Of a DNA stretch of 64,000 nucleotides, positions 11,882 through 23,941 are shown in pieces (positions within the stretch are counted from its first letter, which is position 1; every line of letters starts with the position of its first letter). This DNA is from Rugalucina vietnamica (taxonomy: Eukaryota; Mollusca; Bivalvia; Lucinida; Lucinidae): NCBI GenBank assembly GCA_964017185.1, contig OZ024884.1, positions 11,695,548 through 11,759,547 on the forward strand, in the 5' to 3' direction. The notes under the pieces were generated by a model. That model was not told the DNA's origin and searched no databases. It was given only the letters and a program-made list of their open reading frames with translations. Position numbers and translations under genes: made by a program.

Positions 11882-12116
11882 GAGCCGCTGCATGAAAAAC
11901 CCAACAATTTGGGGTTCCGACCAGGTCTGACACAAACCGGCCTGTACAGTCACAGGAGAGGGCTAGAAGCTTGAAATTTCGTATTGAAGAAGAAGAGGGA
12001 TTTTACTGTCCGTGTAGCGAAGCCTATCGCGCTGATCAGCTGTGTAGTTACTGCACAGCTGATCTGTACCATTGTTTTCGCCTATGTGTGTTGTTGGTCT
12101 TTTTATGCCGCAGCTC
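11882..12116. mobile_element. Family A hairpin MITE, copy 2
   Basis: GAGCCGCTGCATG to GCCGCAGCTC with the central CTGATCAGCTGTG palindrome. AAAT flanks both ends (11878-11881, 12117-12120). Confidence 0.78.
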
Positions 12117-12332
12117 AAATGTCATCGTCTATGTCTGATCATGTCTGTTTATTGTAGAGAGTAAAAAGTGTAAAAATATAATAATACTGTTTATTTGAAG
12201 TCGCATACATATCAACAAACAAAATAATCTCTGTAGAGCTTTTAATTGCGACTATATAACCGTTAAGAAAATGCAATACATATATACATGAGCTGTGGAA
12301 AATGTGACTTGCTCAGTGCTATAGCAGACAAC

Positions 12333-12410
12333 GCCCCTGACGAGGATCGAACTGGGGACCCCTTCGGCCCAAAAGTCCTGTGCGCTACCAACTGTGCCAG
12401 TCGCTCCTAA
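12333..12410 (-). repeat. tRNA-derived SINE head
   Basis: On the minus strand it reads TGGCACAGTTGG (A box) and CAGTTCGATCCTC (B box) in the tRNA order. There is no full cloverleaf with a matched acceptor stem, so I call it a SINE remnant rather than a tRNA gene. Confidence 0.65.
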
Positions 12411-12569
12411 ATGTTTAAAAGTTCCACTGTCCCGCGGAAATATATATCCTCACTCATGTTACTAAGAAACTTCATTGAATTTCAAATTATACTGAATTTA
12501 CAGTAATAAGTCAGCCTGAGGGACAAAAAAGTTTGATATTCCATAGACTTCAATGTATTTTCATATTTA

Positions 12570-12876
12570 CGTGACAATTCACATATAGCAAAACTGGCGT
12601 ATGCAGGGGTATACCTATTTTTCTTATTTTTACTCCAAAACATAGGTTGTGGGTACTCGTTAGAACCGCCTCTAACATGTACACACGGATCTATGTTTTG
12701 ATTTTTACCCCAAAACATAGGTTGTGGGTACTCGTTAGAACCGCCTCTAACATGTACACACGGATCTATGTTTTGAGCAAAAATATTAAAAATTACAAAA
12801 TTTTTCTGCTGAAAATTATTTTCATTTTTTCAGAACTTTCAAAATCTCTGTACATTACATGGGCATGTTTTCCTGA
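12570..12876. mobile_element. Family B MITE with internally duplicated core
   Basis: A B copy whose central region is duplicated: CATAGGTTGTGGGTACTCG begins at 12641 and again at 12716, so a 75-bp block is repeated with no visible change. The right end is ATGGGCATGTTTTCCTGATG. Confidence 0.75.
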
Positions 12877-12949
12877 TGCTTCTTCTTTTTCTTCGTAGTT
12901 ACAGCCTTTATAAGGATTACCAGAAATCCGGTGGAGAGTTGTTTGAATG

Positions 12950-13500
12950 GGTTATATTGTCGTCAAGTCTGTCGTCAAGTATGTACAAATACTAAATGGA
13001 CCTTGAGCGATCATCGTGGACCATGGCAGCAAAGATCTCCACCAATTTATAACAATTGTTTATGTAAGTTAAGTATTTGTAGGTGTAATTTAAAGAATAA
13101 TGTCCTGGAGCTAGTTTCAATCATGTTCAGAGTTTTTGCACATGTTTTTAGAATCTCTTCTAGTGTTTGGCAGTCAATGATCAATGACAGCAATACAGTC
13201 TCTGAACAGAACTTTTTTGACCGCATTTCTTGACCCACATTTCCAGTCACCAGCTAAGATCTTTTATATGGACTTCTCTGACGTGAGCCAATGCAGGGTA
13301 TTTCAATATGAAGTAGACGAGGTCCTCATTTTTAGACGGCACAGGGGACACTTTGTCGACTGCAACATGTAGATTCCCGTCAAGACTAAGATTTCCTTTT
13401 TGGAACATACAATACGAAGTCAAACCACGGTTGGATACTGGCCAACTCTGTGGACGAGCTCTAGATGATGCTTGACTTAAAATACACATACTAGTACTCA
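12950..13500 (-). pseudogene. LINE C-terminal fragment (minus strand)
   Basis: Minus-strand frames give LSLIIDCQTLEEILKTCAK...LFFKLHLQILNLHKQLL (13250 down to 13047). This is homologous to LQLILDCTKLVPKI...LCYKLHLKRLYLHKSI on the plus strand at 15860-16000. Further upstream (13489-13250) a frameshifted CPLCRL and KNEDLVYFILKYPALAHVRE match the plus-strand zinc-knuckle region CPLCRLEDEDIGHMLLRC. It is a truncated, multiply frameshifted relative of the next LINE. Confidence 0.65.
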
Positions 13501-13724
13501 GGAGAGAGGAGGTTTAGGATTCATCCCATAAAGACAGTTATTGTGCCACGAGTAGCCACGCAATCAAGTAAAATAACACGACAAAGACACTGTATTCTAT
13601 GTTGGAAAATCAAACATAAGTACTAGTGATAGCTCAGCTTAGGTCTGATAAGGTCAACTAAAGATGAAAATGAACTGAATATAAAAAGAAAATAATCTTA
13701 GCTAGAAGAATATTATACTCACTT

Positions 13725-14015
13725 ATAAAAACCGGTGTTCATGGTAGTAGTGGACTGAATCCGATAACCTCGTACAAGATATACCAAGTGTATGTGATAC
13801 TGCGGCTTTTATATGGTTTAGAAGCCTCGCCCATTAATGCAACCCAAATAAAACAGGTTACAGCGTTCCATCTTGATAACCTGCGCAATATACAGTCACT
13901 CCCAAGGAGAACAGCGACATGTATTGTTTACTTGCTTCTCGGGGTCCTACCTATTGAGGCAGAACATGAAAAAACAACAAATCAACTTGATGTCGGGTCA
14001 GCTAAGATCAGATGA
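13725..14015 (+). pseudogene. LINE post-RT fragment, first block
   Basis: The frame from about 13733 reads GVHGSSGLNPITSYKIYQVY, LRLLYGLEASPIN and then LPRRTATCIVYLLLGVLPIEAE. The order GLNP..SxKIY..LLYGLE..LPxRTA..YLLLGxLPIEAE is a recurring signature of the region after the RT domain in invertebrate LINEs. It is probably the same element as 15380-16153, interrupted by about 1.4 kb. Confidence 0.65.
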
Positions 14016-14029
14016 CAATTTTAAATTTA

Positions 14030-15379
14030 CCAAGTGTTATGCGGTTGTGTAACGAATTCTTCGACACTAACTTATTTAAATTGAATTGCAGGATGTCAAG
14101 ATTAATTAATTCTCACTGGCCTAAAAAAATCGTGTTGATTGGACAAGCCATTTTTTCAAAGTATAAGTTTAAATAGCCAAAAATACCCCCAAAACAGGTG
14201 TTATACTGTCTCACTTGAAAATTGCTTCTTTTTATGTGTAAGGGGATTGAAACTGACAATTTATTTGCTAATAAAATATTCTGTGGCTAGTAAGTGGCCA
14301 TAACCCCTTTATTCTGCTGTTTATTTGAATGGGCTACGACTATTTGTTTTTGAGTTATGCCATGATTACTAAAGCTGATGACATGTGCCAAAATGAGGTA
14401 TTTTAAAGTGAAAAAAGTGACCTGCCAGATAAGTCAGACTGTTACATCCAATACTACTTCCAATGTGTTATAAACAATATTTGGACATACCTTATCGATA
14501 AAAATAACCAGTCGTGTGACTTACTTTTATCACTGGATAGATATTTATATCCCAAATTACTGAGGACAATGTAACAAAAAAGTGTCCTGTCCGTAAGATG
14601 TCATTTCTCTATGACATCACATACTTCTGGAAGTTTAAATCACATTGGGAAATGGAGTCTTATGAACTGATAGTTGTCATGAGAAAAATATTATACCAAC
14701 GCCAATGACAATGTAGAATTATAGAAATTATATTTTGGTCAAAAATGTCCTGTCCGTAGAGAAAAAATCTACAACAAAAAGTGCAAAATTTCTTAAACCA
14801 ATGAACCCAGAACCATCAAATTTCACATGACGCATCTTTTTATCAGAACACAACTTTTATTACAATATAGGGTGGAATGGATCAAAATTCTGGTTACCAT
14901 GGAAACGGATAGGTCCCATAGGGTTATAATGGTGAAAACAATGTTTTCTTATTTTCTAGCTAGCTATTAATCTGATTCTGTTCAAACTTATTCATAACCA
15001 GGATATACACACCAGCTTTTAGTATATTAAGTTTCGGCCAAATCCGATTACTAAGTAAGAAGTTAGCTCCCCTTTCTTAATTTTTCATGATTTTGAAGAT
15101 GAAATAGAGTTTTGGATATAACGGAATTCTGTGGCATAGAATGATAAAAAGGTATTTATTTTCCGAAACTGTTTAACTTACAGATTTCGGAAAAAGTGAA
15201 ACAAAGCCAAGGGTACAACTTTTACAAAACGCCTCTGAAAACAGGTGAAACAAAAATTTGCTTCTGATCGTAGCTGAGACGTGTACTCCATCTCACGAAG
15301 TAATAATCCTACATTGCAAGGGTTGAGGAAAAGGCAGGAAGTAGTTTAATTCCCAGAAAGTTTCTTTACATGCGTTGCA
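14030..15379. other. Stretch between two LINE blocks
   Basis: No open frame or repeat family of this window recognised. It could be an insertion into the LINE or simply decayed LINE sequence. Confidence 0.35.
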
Positions 15380-16153
15380 AATGTCAGCGCAAAGTATAAT
15401 ATCACAAGTTCTGAAGAAATGAACCAGTTTTCCAAGAAGCAGTGCAAATATAAGGTTAAGTATGCAGTCAGGAACTACTGGACAACCGAACTGATACAGT
15501 GCGCAAGGGATAAATCCACGTTAGAGAGATGCCATCTACCGGGCCTCCACATTGGGTATACTCATCAAGTCTGGGATTCAGTGCAGCCAGACAGGATCGA
15601 TGTCATGCGGGCCACCGTGAAGGTATGCATGCTAACGGGGACATATCTGCTGGGGTCGCATAAGAAGAAGTTCAACATAGTCGGTGCAGTAGAGGCAACA
15701 TGTCCATTGTGTCGCCTTGAGGACGAGGATATTGGTCATATGTTACTACGGTGTGCAGCCCTTCGGTGTGTCAGAAACCAGTATCTGGCAGAGCTTCGGG
15801 GTGCCTTCAACAGCATCTGGGAATTCATATATGGTCAGAAAACCTCAGAGACAGAAACGATATTCTGCAACTGATTCTTGACTGTACAAAATTGGTTCCA
15901 AAAATACTTCCTGACAAAAGAGACCTTTTATTGAACATTGAGTTTTGTACCAGAATATTGTGCTACAAACTTCACCTTAAAAGACTCTATCTGCACAAAA
16001 GCATCAAAGAAGAATCAGGGAACAAGGTAGCTGCCAACCCCTCGTGCTAACCATACATTTTTACTGAGCAGTATTTAGTGGAGATTCAGAACAGAGGATA
16101 CCACGTGCGCCTATATACAGGCGGAATATACAACGGCAAGAAGAAGAAGACTT
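15380..16153 (+). pseudogene. LINE C-terminal fragment with CCHC knuckle and 3' tail
   Basis: The open frame 15419-15874 reads RNYWTTELIQCARDKSTLER and later CPLCRLEDEDIGHMLLRC, a CCHC-type knuckle (C-x2-C-x8-H-x4-C) seen near the C terminus of several LINE clades. At about 15840 the coding sense shifts to the frame giving LRDRNDILQLILDCTKLVPK and KLHLKRLYLHKS up to about 16050. An A-rich AAGAAGAAGAAG tail (16137-16152) probably marks the 3' end. One frameshift and 5' loss make it inactive. Confidence 0.7.
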
Positions 16154-16159
16154 GGAAAA

Positions 16160-16512
16160 AATCCACTGTCGCTGACAGGTAGCGCTTCACGCACTAACCT
16201 GTCGCAGTTGGCCAATAGACCATTCCATATCTTCAATAAAATAGACTATGACTATGCAGTGAAGCAGCTAAGTTGGTCAATGGGATCTGGAAAATTCATG
16301 CGGGATGTCCCCAGCTTTCTTCGTGTGTCGTCTGTAGCCAAAATCGGCTATATCCCACAATTCAAAGCGTCAAATGCGAGAGATCAAGATGGGGTATCGT
16401 CTGATCTTGCGAGAATGGGAAAAAATCTTGAGTCGAAGTGGCCCGTTAATTTTTGCACGAAATCCATATCAATAGCTCTTGATCGTGGTGAACAGACGCT
16501 TTTAGTACGCTC
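16160..16512 (+). other. Open frame of unknown nature before transposon
   Basis: A frame open from 16208 (ANRPFHIFNKIDYDYAVKQL...) runs to the transposon inserted at 16513. Across the insertion the reading could continue into 18782 and on to a possible splice donor (AAAGTAAGTG). I recognise no domain; it could be an exon fragment or chance. Confidence 0.2.
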
Positions 16513-18773
16513 GGGAAGGAGTAAAACCCGGGACCAACGCCCGGGACCCGGGACCAAAATCCGGGACCAATTTTTATTGGCACCAAAAAGGCACTAAGCA
16601 TGCAAATAATTACATGAAAATTACACCATATATAGTTTAAAGAGTCTTCTCAAAGGTCCATATATTTGTCTTCCAAGCATATTCGAAATATCTGGGAATG
16701 TGACCAAAATATAGGACCCCATCGAGGAATTTAGACCCGGGACCAGTTTTTGCGGTATTGACGATGTTAGGGACATTGCAATTTTTGTCATTGTAATCAT
16801 TTGGTAAACAATTATTTTCATGTTTTGCTAACTGTACACATATCAAAGAAAGCTAGAATGAAAAAATCTGCAATAAAATCCCACAGATATTTGAGAAAAC
16901 CAGCCCGGGACCAAAATTTCCACAATTCATTGTTTGCGCTATTGACGTTGTCATAACATTAACTATTTTCTATCCCATAATTGTTTGCTTAGTCATATAT
17001 GCATCTTTAAGCCAACTCTTAAGATGTTACTTAAGAAAAAATATCTTAAATGCATCCCATATTGATTAAGAAAATAAGTTTCATAGGCCGGGACCAAACT
17101 GGGATTATCACAATAAATCTAAGCATTTTTGTTATTTTGGTCCCGTGTTGGTCCCGGTCTGATTTTCTCCGTAATTTTAATAAATATCAACGATAATTTT
17201 GAATTTTGATCTTCTTTAATAACATACCAGATGACAGCTCATTAAAATAATTGCATGTAAAAGGATTTAAATGGGTAAAATCAAGGACACTCTATCGAGA
17301 GGACGACACACTCTGATTATTTTGCCCTTTATCTACTGTGACATGATTTTGGACCGAAACGACCCGTTGCCCCGCGTGATCCGGCAAACGAGCGGTAGTT
17401 TCAAAATTAGAATTAATTGAATGGAATTATCTTCTCTGAGCCAGTAGGTAGAACCTTTTAACAATTAAATCCATTTACCAGATTAAAGGCCTTTTAATTA
17501 TCTTTCATCTGACATATTTATCTTTCCCCTAATTATCACATTACAGGTAATTTTAGTGGTTTTCTTTACCCTTATTTTGTTTCTATTTTTGACCTTAAAA
17601 TGGCGTCATGGCGACCAATTTTCACACAGTCGTCATAAATCGGAACCGATTACTTAGATATAAGCTGCGTGCTATTAGTATGTATAATATTTATGAAAAG
17701 CAGATACATCAAAGTTTCGGAAATTTTATATAAGAGTTTGATATTTTGAAATATGTAGTAGTAAACTTATTAGAAATTACAAAGTCCGCGTGACAAAATG
17801 GCGGACCGTTTTAAGAAAACGAAAATCAACGCTGGCGCTTTTGGAACACTTTACAGCTTTATTTGAGCTTTCTACCAATAGTTATTTTGTTTACTTTGTA
17901 TGTTAAAGACAAATCTTTATGTTAACATATGCAAAACCTAAGTTCAAGCTATACTGTCAGTTTGTCAGGACGATTTTATCCGGGAAATTTACGGCTCATA
18001 AATTTGTTTTAGGGGTTTCTTTTTCCTACGTTTTTCCTAAATTGAAAGGTTTTCGTTTAAAAATTGGTTCTAAAACTGTCTGTTATGATGACGGTAGACT
18101 TTGTGCACTTAATTTTCTTTATTTTTCGATTTGAATGCAACCGATCTTTGGAGTTATTTAATAAAAACTCGAACAGGTATGATTTATCTAATTTCAAAAT
18201 GGCGACAATATCGACTGCTGCGGCTTAGCGGACAGGTAAAAGTGGCATAGTACATAGTCAATATTTCATGAGCGATTTCCATTGAGTGTGTCGTCCTCTC
18301 GATAGAGTGTCCTTGGTAAAATTGAGATTTACTTGACATCGCAAATATGGATCATAAAATTTGGTCCCGGATTGGTCCCGGGCTACCTTTCTCCTACATT
18401 TATGAAAATTCTAAACGGACTTTTTCATTTTAGTATTCTTTGATATGTTAACAGATGGCAAAACATAAAAATAATTGTATATGAAGCGATTATAATGGCA
18501 AAAATCACGAGTTATCGGACATCGTCAATACTGCAAAAATTGGTCCCGGGTCTAAATTCTTGGATGGGGTCCTATATTTTGATCAAAATTTCAAACAGTT
18601 CTAGATTTTTGGGAAAACGATGATATACATCATTGAAAAGACCCTATAAACTACACTTAGGCCAATTTCTATTTTATTTGTTGCACGCAAAATGACTTTT
18701 TGATGACCGTAAAAATTGGTCCCTGATTTTGGTCCCGGGTCCCGGGCGTTGGTCCCGGGTTTTACTCCTTCCC
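16513..18773. mobile_element. 2.26 kb non-autonomous DNA transposon studded with CCGGGACC
   Basis: Ends GGGAAGGAGTAAAACCCGGG and complement, flanked by an 8-bp duplication GTACGCTC (16505-16512; 18774-18781). Inverted similarity runs far inward on both arms, to GGACACTCTATCGAGAGGACG (about 17285) and its complement (about 18283). The words CCGGGACC/GGTCCCGG recur at least a dozen times, mostly in the arms. The 8-bp duplication fits hAT, P or Merlin; a GG start fits Merlin best, but no transposase is present to decide. Confidence 0.82.
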
Positions 18774-18990
18774 GTACGCTCTGTACATTTCTTTAGCGCC
18801 TCTTCACACAGACTAAAGTAAGTGACGAAAAACGTGGTTTGATCGTGCAATAATCAGAAGTATTTTAACTGTTGTATTCGTTTTGCCAGCTTTCATATTG
18901 CGTTGTATTTATGTGTGACAAGTTTATCTAGCTGTTTAAACTGAATTGACATTTTTCTAATAACATCAGGTCACAGGTGTGGCCACTGTT

Positions 18991-20844
18991 CGGTGAGACG
19001 ATTAACCGAAATCACTGAAATCACCACCGAAATCACCGAAATCACCGCAAAAATCACTGAAAACACTCTCAAAATTAAAATAAAGGGCATGTATTATTAA
19101 TATATGGCTTAAATAAAATATATTTTGATAATATTTGATAAAAAAAAAATGCTTAGACACGATCAAAACTATGTCTACCGACTTGGGTACACAGGTGATT
19201 AACCGAAATCACCATCTAACAGCAATAGAATATTGACGATCAACCAAACAAGAAACTAAGTTGTCATCTAAATAATATAATATTAAATTATTACCAAATA
19301 CAAAAAGCTATGGCTATGATTATTTAAAATTTTAAATGCGAGAAGTGTTAGAAAGATTTAAAAAGCAGTTTTTGGCGCATATCTGTTAACATTTCTTGAA
19401 ACTTGCGTTAGTCATTGTAAACGTTCGGCCGCAACGGAACTACATGTATGATTCTGGCGATGATAAACCGAAATCACCATTGTTTTCTGTTTTCAACAGT
19501 CTATACATGTATAAAAGCATATCTAAAACAGCATACATATGCGTAAATATTCGCATATATCACTCGATCTAGCTGTGCTTATGTTGCATCCGCAGCTAAA
19601 ACGTAAGGTCATTGGGCGATAAACTGAAATCACCTAAAGTCAATGAAAGAGGTACTAGTATGAAAACGAGACGATGATATTTAAGATATTCGGAGGAATA
19701 ATTACTTCATACTGAGATAAAGATCTTTATCTCAGCTTCATATAAATATATTTTTGATTGCAATATTCATCCCTTCTTTCTATCCTTTGGTGTGGACGTT
19801 AACATTGTCGGATCGCTGTTTAAACTGTTTAATTGATTTAGATCAGCAAAACCATTAATTGTTCCAAAGAAAGAAAGAATTATCCTTTACCGTGAGAAAC
19901 AACATTACGAAAATGTGTACATATAATCATATTTATACTGGAGAGGACGAAATATGTAATATGGAAAAAAAAGAAAAATACAATAGGTATTTTGAAGAAA
20001 AGAATGGGGAAAATAATATAGCGATAAATAAGTAGAGTCATGCACCTGGACACAAATTTCAGATACCTGATTCAAAGGAGACGAAGCTTCAAAGACATTT
20101 GTACTTCTTTAATCTTTTAAATAATTAGATACTTAAAGGTGTGATTGGAATCTTGTCCCTGAGCAATTTAAATTAACATGTTTGTCACGAGTAATTAAGG
20201 GACAGCTGGTATGCGCTATCCGCATCACTGTCATATATTTAAAAAAAATTAATTCTGCAATACGACGATTAACCGAAATCACCGTGCACTTTTTTAATAT
20301 TCCCCATTATTCTTCCCTATTGTTTTACTGACAATAAACTAATAGATTTTTGTTTAGAGTATTCTAGAATTGGTGTGTACTAAAGCCTGAATCAAAGCAT
20401 GCACTGCCGTAAGCTTCCAGGGTGATTTCAGTATGCTTCTTCGGCGACGATTAACCGAAATCACCGCGGAAATCTTACATGCTCTTTTGCATTTTAAAAC
20501 AAAATTTTATGAAAAAAAATATATATATATTATTATAAAAGTTTAGAATACTATTTTGTTGTAATATGCACCATTAAACAGGATAATATTGTTTATATAG
20601 GTGATTTCTTCGGCAATGATTAACCGAAATCACCACGGAAATCTTACATGCTCTTTTTTATTATTTGCATTCTAAAACAAAATTTTATGAAAAAAAGTAT
20701 TATAAAAGCTTAGAATACTATATTTTGCTGTAATATGCACCATTAAACATGAAAATATTGTTTAAATAGGTGATTTCTGAAGTGATTTCGGTGATTTCGG
20801 TGATTTCATGGTGATTTCGGTGATTTCAGTAAATCGTCGAACCC
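18991..20844. mobile_element. 1.85 kb non-autonomous element with dispersed AACCGAAATCACC motifs
   Basis: The left end CGGTGAGACGATTAACCGAA pairs imperfectly with the complement of the right end (TTCAGTAAATCGTCGAACCC). GCCACTGTT flanks both sides (18982-18990; 20845-20853), a probable 9-bp (or 8-bp) duplication. The motif GATTAACCGAAATCACC recurs at 19198, 19464, 19617 (variant), 20267, 20448 and 20618, and the right end carries several GGTGATTTCGGTGATTTC copies. No coding region. Confidence 0.7.
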
Positions 20845-21240
20845 GCCACTGTTGGGTGGGTGGCTAAATTTCCAATAGGTTTGAATCGTGAAAGATTATG
20901 CTCTAAATTATCGCTGGGTGACCATTAACAGTTTCTTTGAGGAGCAGATTGGAGCAGAGGTATAGTGTAGGACTGTGGTCCCAGAACCTTTGGCAGCTCT
21001 GGCAGCCGGAGGTCCCAGTTTTGATCAGAATCAGAATCAGAATAGTTTACTGGTGACACGCCAAATGACATTATTTCACCAGGGGGTTCGGATGGGGGGG
21101 GGGAAATTAGTCCCTTGAACGCACGAGTGAAGCGAACTTGGACACACAATCATCTGACATTTCAGCAGTAGAAAACAGAGAGTCAGGGAGGTCATTCCAG
21201 TCCCTGATAGTCTGGGGAAAGAAACTACATTTATAGGCCT

Positions 21241-23230
21241 CTATACTAGCAGATGGAAGCTGAAATGCCTGGAGTGGCTATTTCTACAACGCCTAGTCTT
21301 TGGGATAAGGTCATCTGTAGGTATTCTGGCTTTACCCTTCAGACCTTTGTATAGTAATATAAGTCGATTATCCGTCCTCCTTTTCTTGAGAGATTCCCAT
21401 CTGAGTTGTTCAAGAATGCCAGTCATACTACCTTCCTCGAAAGTATAATTCCTAGTTACAAATCTAGCGGCACGATTCTGAACCTTCTCCAATTCCTCCT
21501 GGAGGCATTTAGTATGAGGATCCCAAACAGAACTTCCATATTCCAGGACTGGGCGCACCAGTCCTTTATAAGCTGCTTCTTTAACATCTTGGGGGCAAGA
21601 AAATAAGTTTCTCCTCAAGAATCCAAGTGTTCTGTTGGCTTTAGTACAGATATTATTGATATGGGTATTCCACTTGAGGTCATTTGTAATTGTTACACCT
21701 AGATATTTAATGCTATCAACATTTTCCAAAACCGTTCCCTCGAGGGTGTACGAGGCCTCAATTTTATTTATCCGCTTATTTGTCAGCTGCATCATGTTGC
21801 ATTTGACAGGTTGAAATCTCATGCCCCATTTTCGGGCCCAGCTCCCTAAAAGGTCAATGTCTTTCTGAAGTTTCAATGTATCTTCTACTGTTTTAATTTC
21901 ACGGTAACAAACACAGTCATCAGCAAAAAGCCTGATTTGAGAGTCAATGCCAACGGGTATGTCATTTATGTACAAGGAGAACAACAATGGACCGAGAACG
22001 GTGCCCTGAGAGACACCAGACACAACAGGGGCCCAGTCAGATTTAACACCATTAACTACTACCCTTTGCTGCCTGAAGCACAAAAAAGCATTTATCCATT
22101 CCAATGTCCTTCCACCTATACCATAACTAAACAATTTGCTTTTAAGAAGTTCATGTGGAGGGGTGTCAAAAGCTTTTTCAAAGTCCAAAATAAAAGTGTC
22201 AACCTGACCCTTTTTGTCCAATATTTTTGCCCAATCATTTATCACTGTAATTAACTGAGTTTCACAACTATGCCATTTCCTGAATGCATGCTGTTTGTCC
22301 GACAAAAGTTTATACTGGTCAAGATGACCCATGATATTTGAGCAGACAATATGTTCTAGAAGTTTGCAAGGAATACAAGTCAAAGAAACTGGGCGGTAAT
22401 TACAAGCAAGGGACCTGTCACCTTTCTTGAAAAGTGGACAAATATTAGCAAGTGACCATTCCTTGGGGATTTCACCCGTATTGATTGACTGCTGGAAGAG
22501 ATGTGCAAATACAGGTCCTAATTCTTTTGCCAATTCTTTAAGGACTCTAGGATGGAGTTCATCAGGTCCTAAGGCTTTAGATGGGTTCAGACCTTTAAGG
22601 AGTTTTGTTACTCCTTCCTTTGTTACAACAATTTCATCCATGAATGGGGCCGACCTATCCAGAAGTGGGACTTGGTTGTGTACCGTTTTGGTGAATACAT
22701 CTGTGAACTGTCCATTAAATTCTTCTGCTTTTTCGAAATCTGATTGAGCAATGCCACTTCCATTTTTCTTTTTCAAAGGGGGAATGCCTTGGGTATCTTT
22801 CCTCTGACTATTGATATACCTATAAAAATCCCTGGGATTAGCCTTAACGTCCCCTACCAAGTTATTGACATAAAGGTCATGCTGCTTCCTTATATCAGCT
22901 TTGATTTCCCTTCTTAAGTTTTCAAATTTAGATCTAATTTTTGCACTTCCAGTTTTCTTAGCTTTTGCATGAGTTATATTTTTCCTGCGAATCTTCCTCC
23001 TTATCTCAGGAGTTATCCATGGGACAGAAGAGACAGAGCGACTTGTTTTTGATGGGATATGCTTATCTGCCGAGTCCTGAATGAAAGATGTAATAAGATT
23101 GAAATTTTCCTGAACCGAACGGGTATCCGAGTAGCCATTGAAATACTTTTCCTTTGCAAATTTTAATGTTTCTGTCCTCATAGATTCATAATCACCTTTC
23201 TGGTACCGATACACCTTCCTCCGAGGTTTC
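21241..23230 (-). CDS. LINE reverse transcriptase (ORF2, RT part, ~657 aa)
   Basis: RNA-dependent DNA polymerase of a CR1-like retrotransposon. Visible in order are NPSKALGPDELHPRVLKEL (RT motif 1 region), PLFKKGDRSLACNYRPVSL (motif 2), FLDFEKAFDTPPHELL (motif A, catalytic Asp), SGVSQGTVLGPLLFSLYIND (motif B), FADDCVCYR (motif C, catalytic Asp pair), KYLGVTIT and the thumb LGFLRRNL...LVRPVLEYGSSVWDP. The reading frame is intact through the whole RT. In-frame codons continue upstream to the TTAA insertion at 23231, so the ATG at 23214 is not the native start; the protein originally ran on from the endonuclease. The homology downstream of the stop at 21241 suggests a late frameshift in the C-terminal tail. 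Confidence 0.88.
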
Positions 23231-23234
23231 TTAA

Positions 23235-23937
23235 AGCCAGATGTACGTAATTGACCTCACGGTAGAAAATTTTTATTTTTGGCATGTGGGTGTATTTTGA
23301 TGTCCTGCATACGAAAATAAAAAGAAATCGATACCGTTCCGAGCTTGTTTTCGAGATATCGGCTTTCAAAATCGTCAAATTTGAGAGCGAAAATACATTG
23401 ACGTCAACGTAAAATGCGATTTTTAGACCCCCTTTTTGTTAATTTTCTTGATATATTTCAAAAACTCCACGGTAGGATTTTTTAAAAAACTGATATGTAT
23501 TAGAGAAATTCCTGAACTACAGCTAGATAATGAGAAAGTCCCTAGTTACCGGGTTCGTTTTCCTGCTATAAGCGTGCGAAGAGAGGTAGTCGTTGCTGAA
23601 TTCAGTACGTTTTATGCGCGACGTCGATTTTGCGCCAAAATCTCCGACGCTATTTAGTATTCAATATTGCTAACTGTCGCGCAAATGATGTTTTCCTCGG
23701 GATAACATGTCCACCATCTATATTTTGAGCAAAAATAATAAATAACATCAATTTTTTTTTACATTTCTGAAGTCCTCTGCATAATTTTATGTAAATAGTC
23801 TCGTATTCCGAACGTAAACTAACGCTAGAAATGACGTTTCGAGCGAAAAGTGACGTTACGAATGCGGCGTAAAAATGACGTTTCGACCCTTAGATACGCA
23901 CGCTCCTTTGAGCGCCTTCAATTACGTACATCTGGCT
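23235..23937. mobile_element. 703-bp TTAA-flanked MITE inside the LINE
   Basis: Ends AGCCAGATGTACGTAATTGA and exact complement, flanked by TTAA on both sides (23231-23234; 23938-23941). Removing the element plus one TTAA restores an in-frame LINE junction (IVIPPIKKPRRKVYRYQ). The TTAA target fits piggyBac or Kolobok type elements. No transposase ORF. Confidence 0.88.
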
Positions 23938-23941
23938 TTAA

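Noticed and set aside
15001..15380. Extra exons between the two LINE blocks
   Set aside because: No coherent frame or RT motif could be followed through 14030-15380.
22427..22747. Plus-strand open frames at 21406, 21937 and 22427
   Set aside because: Antisense shadows of the LINE reverse transcriptase.
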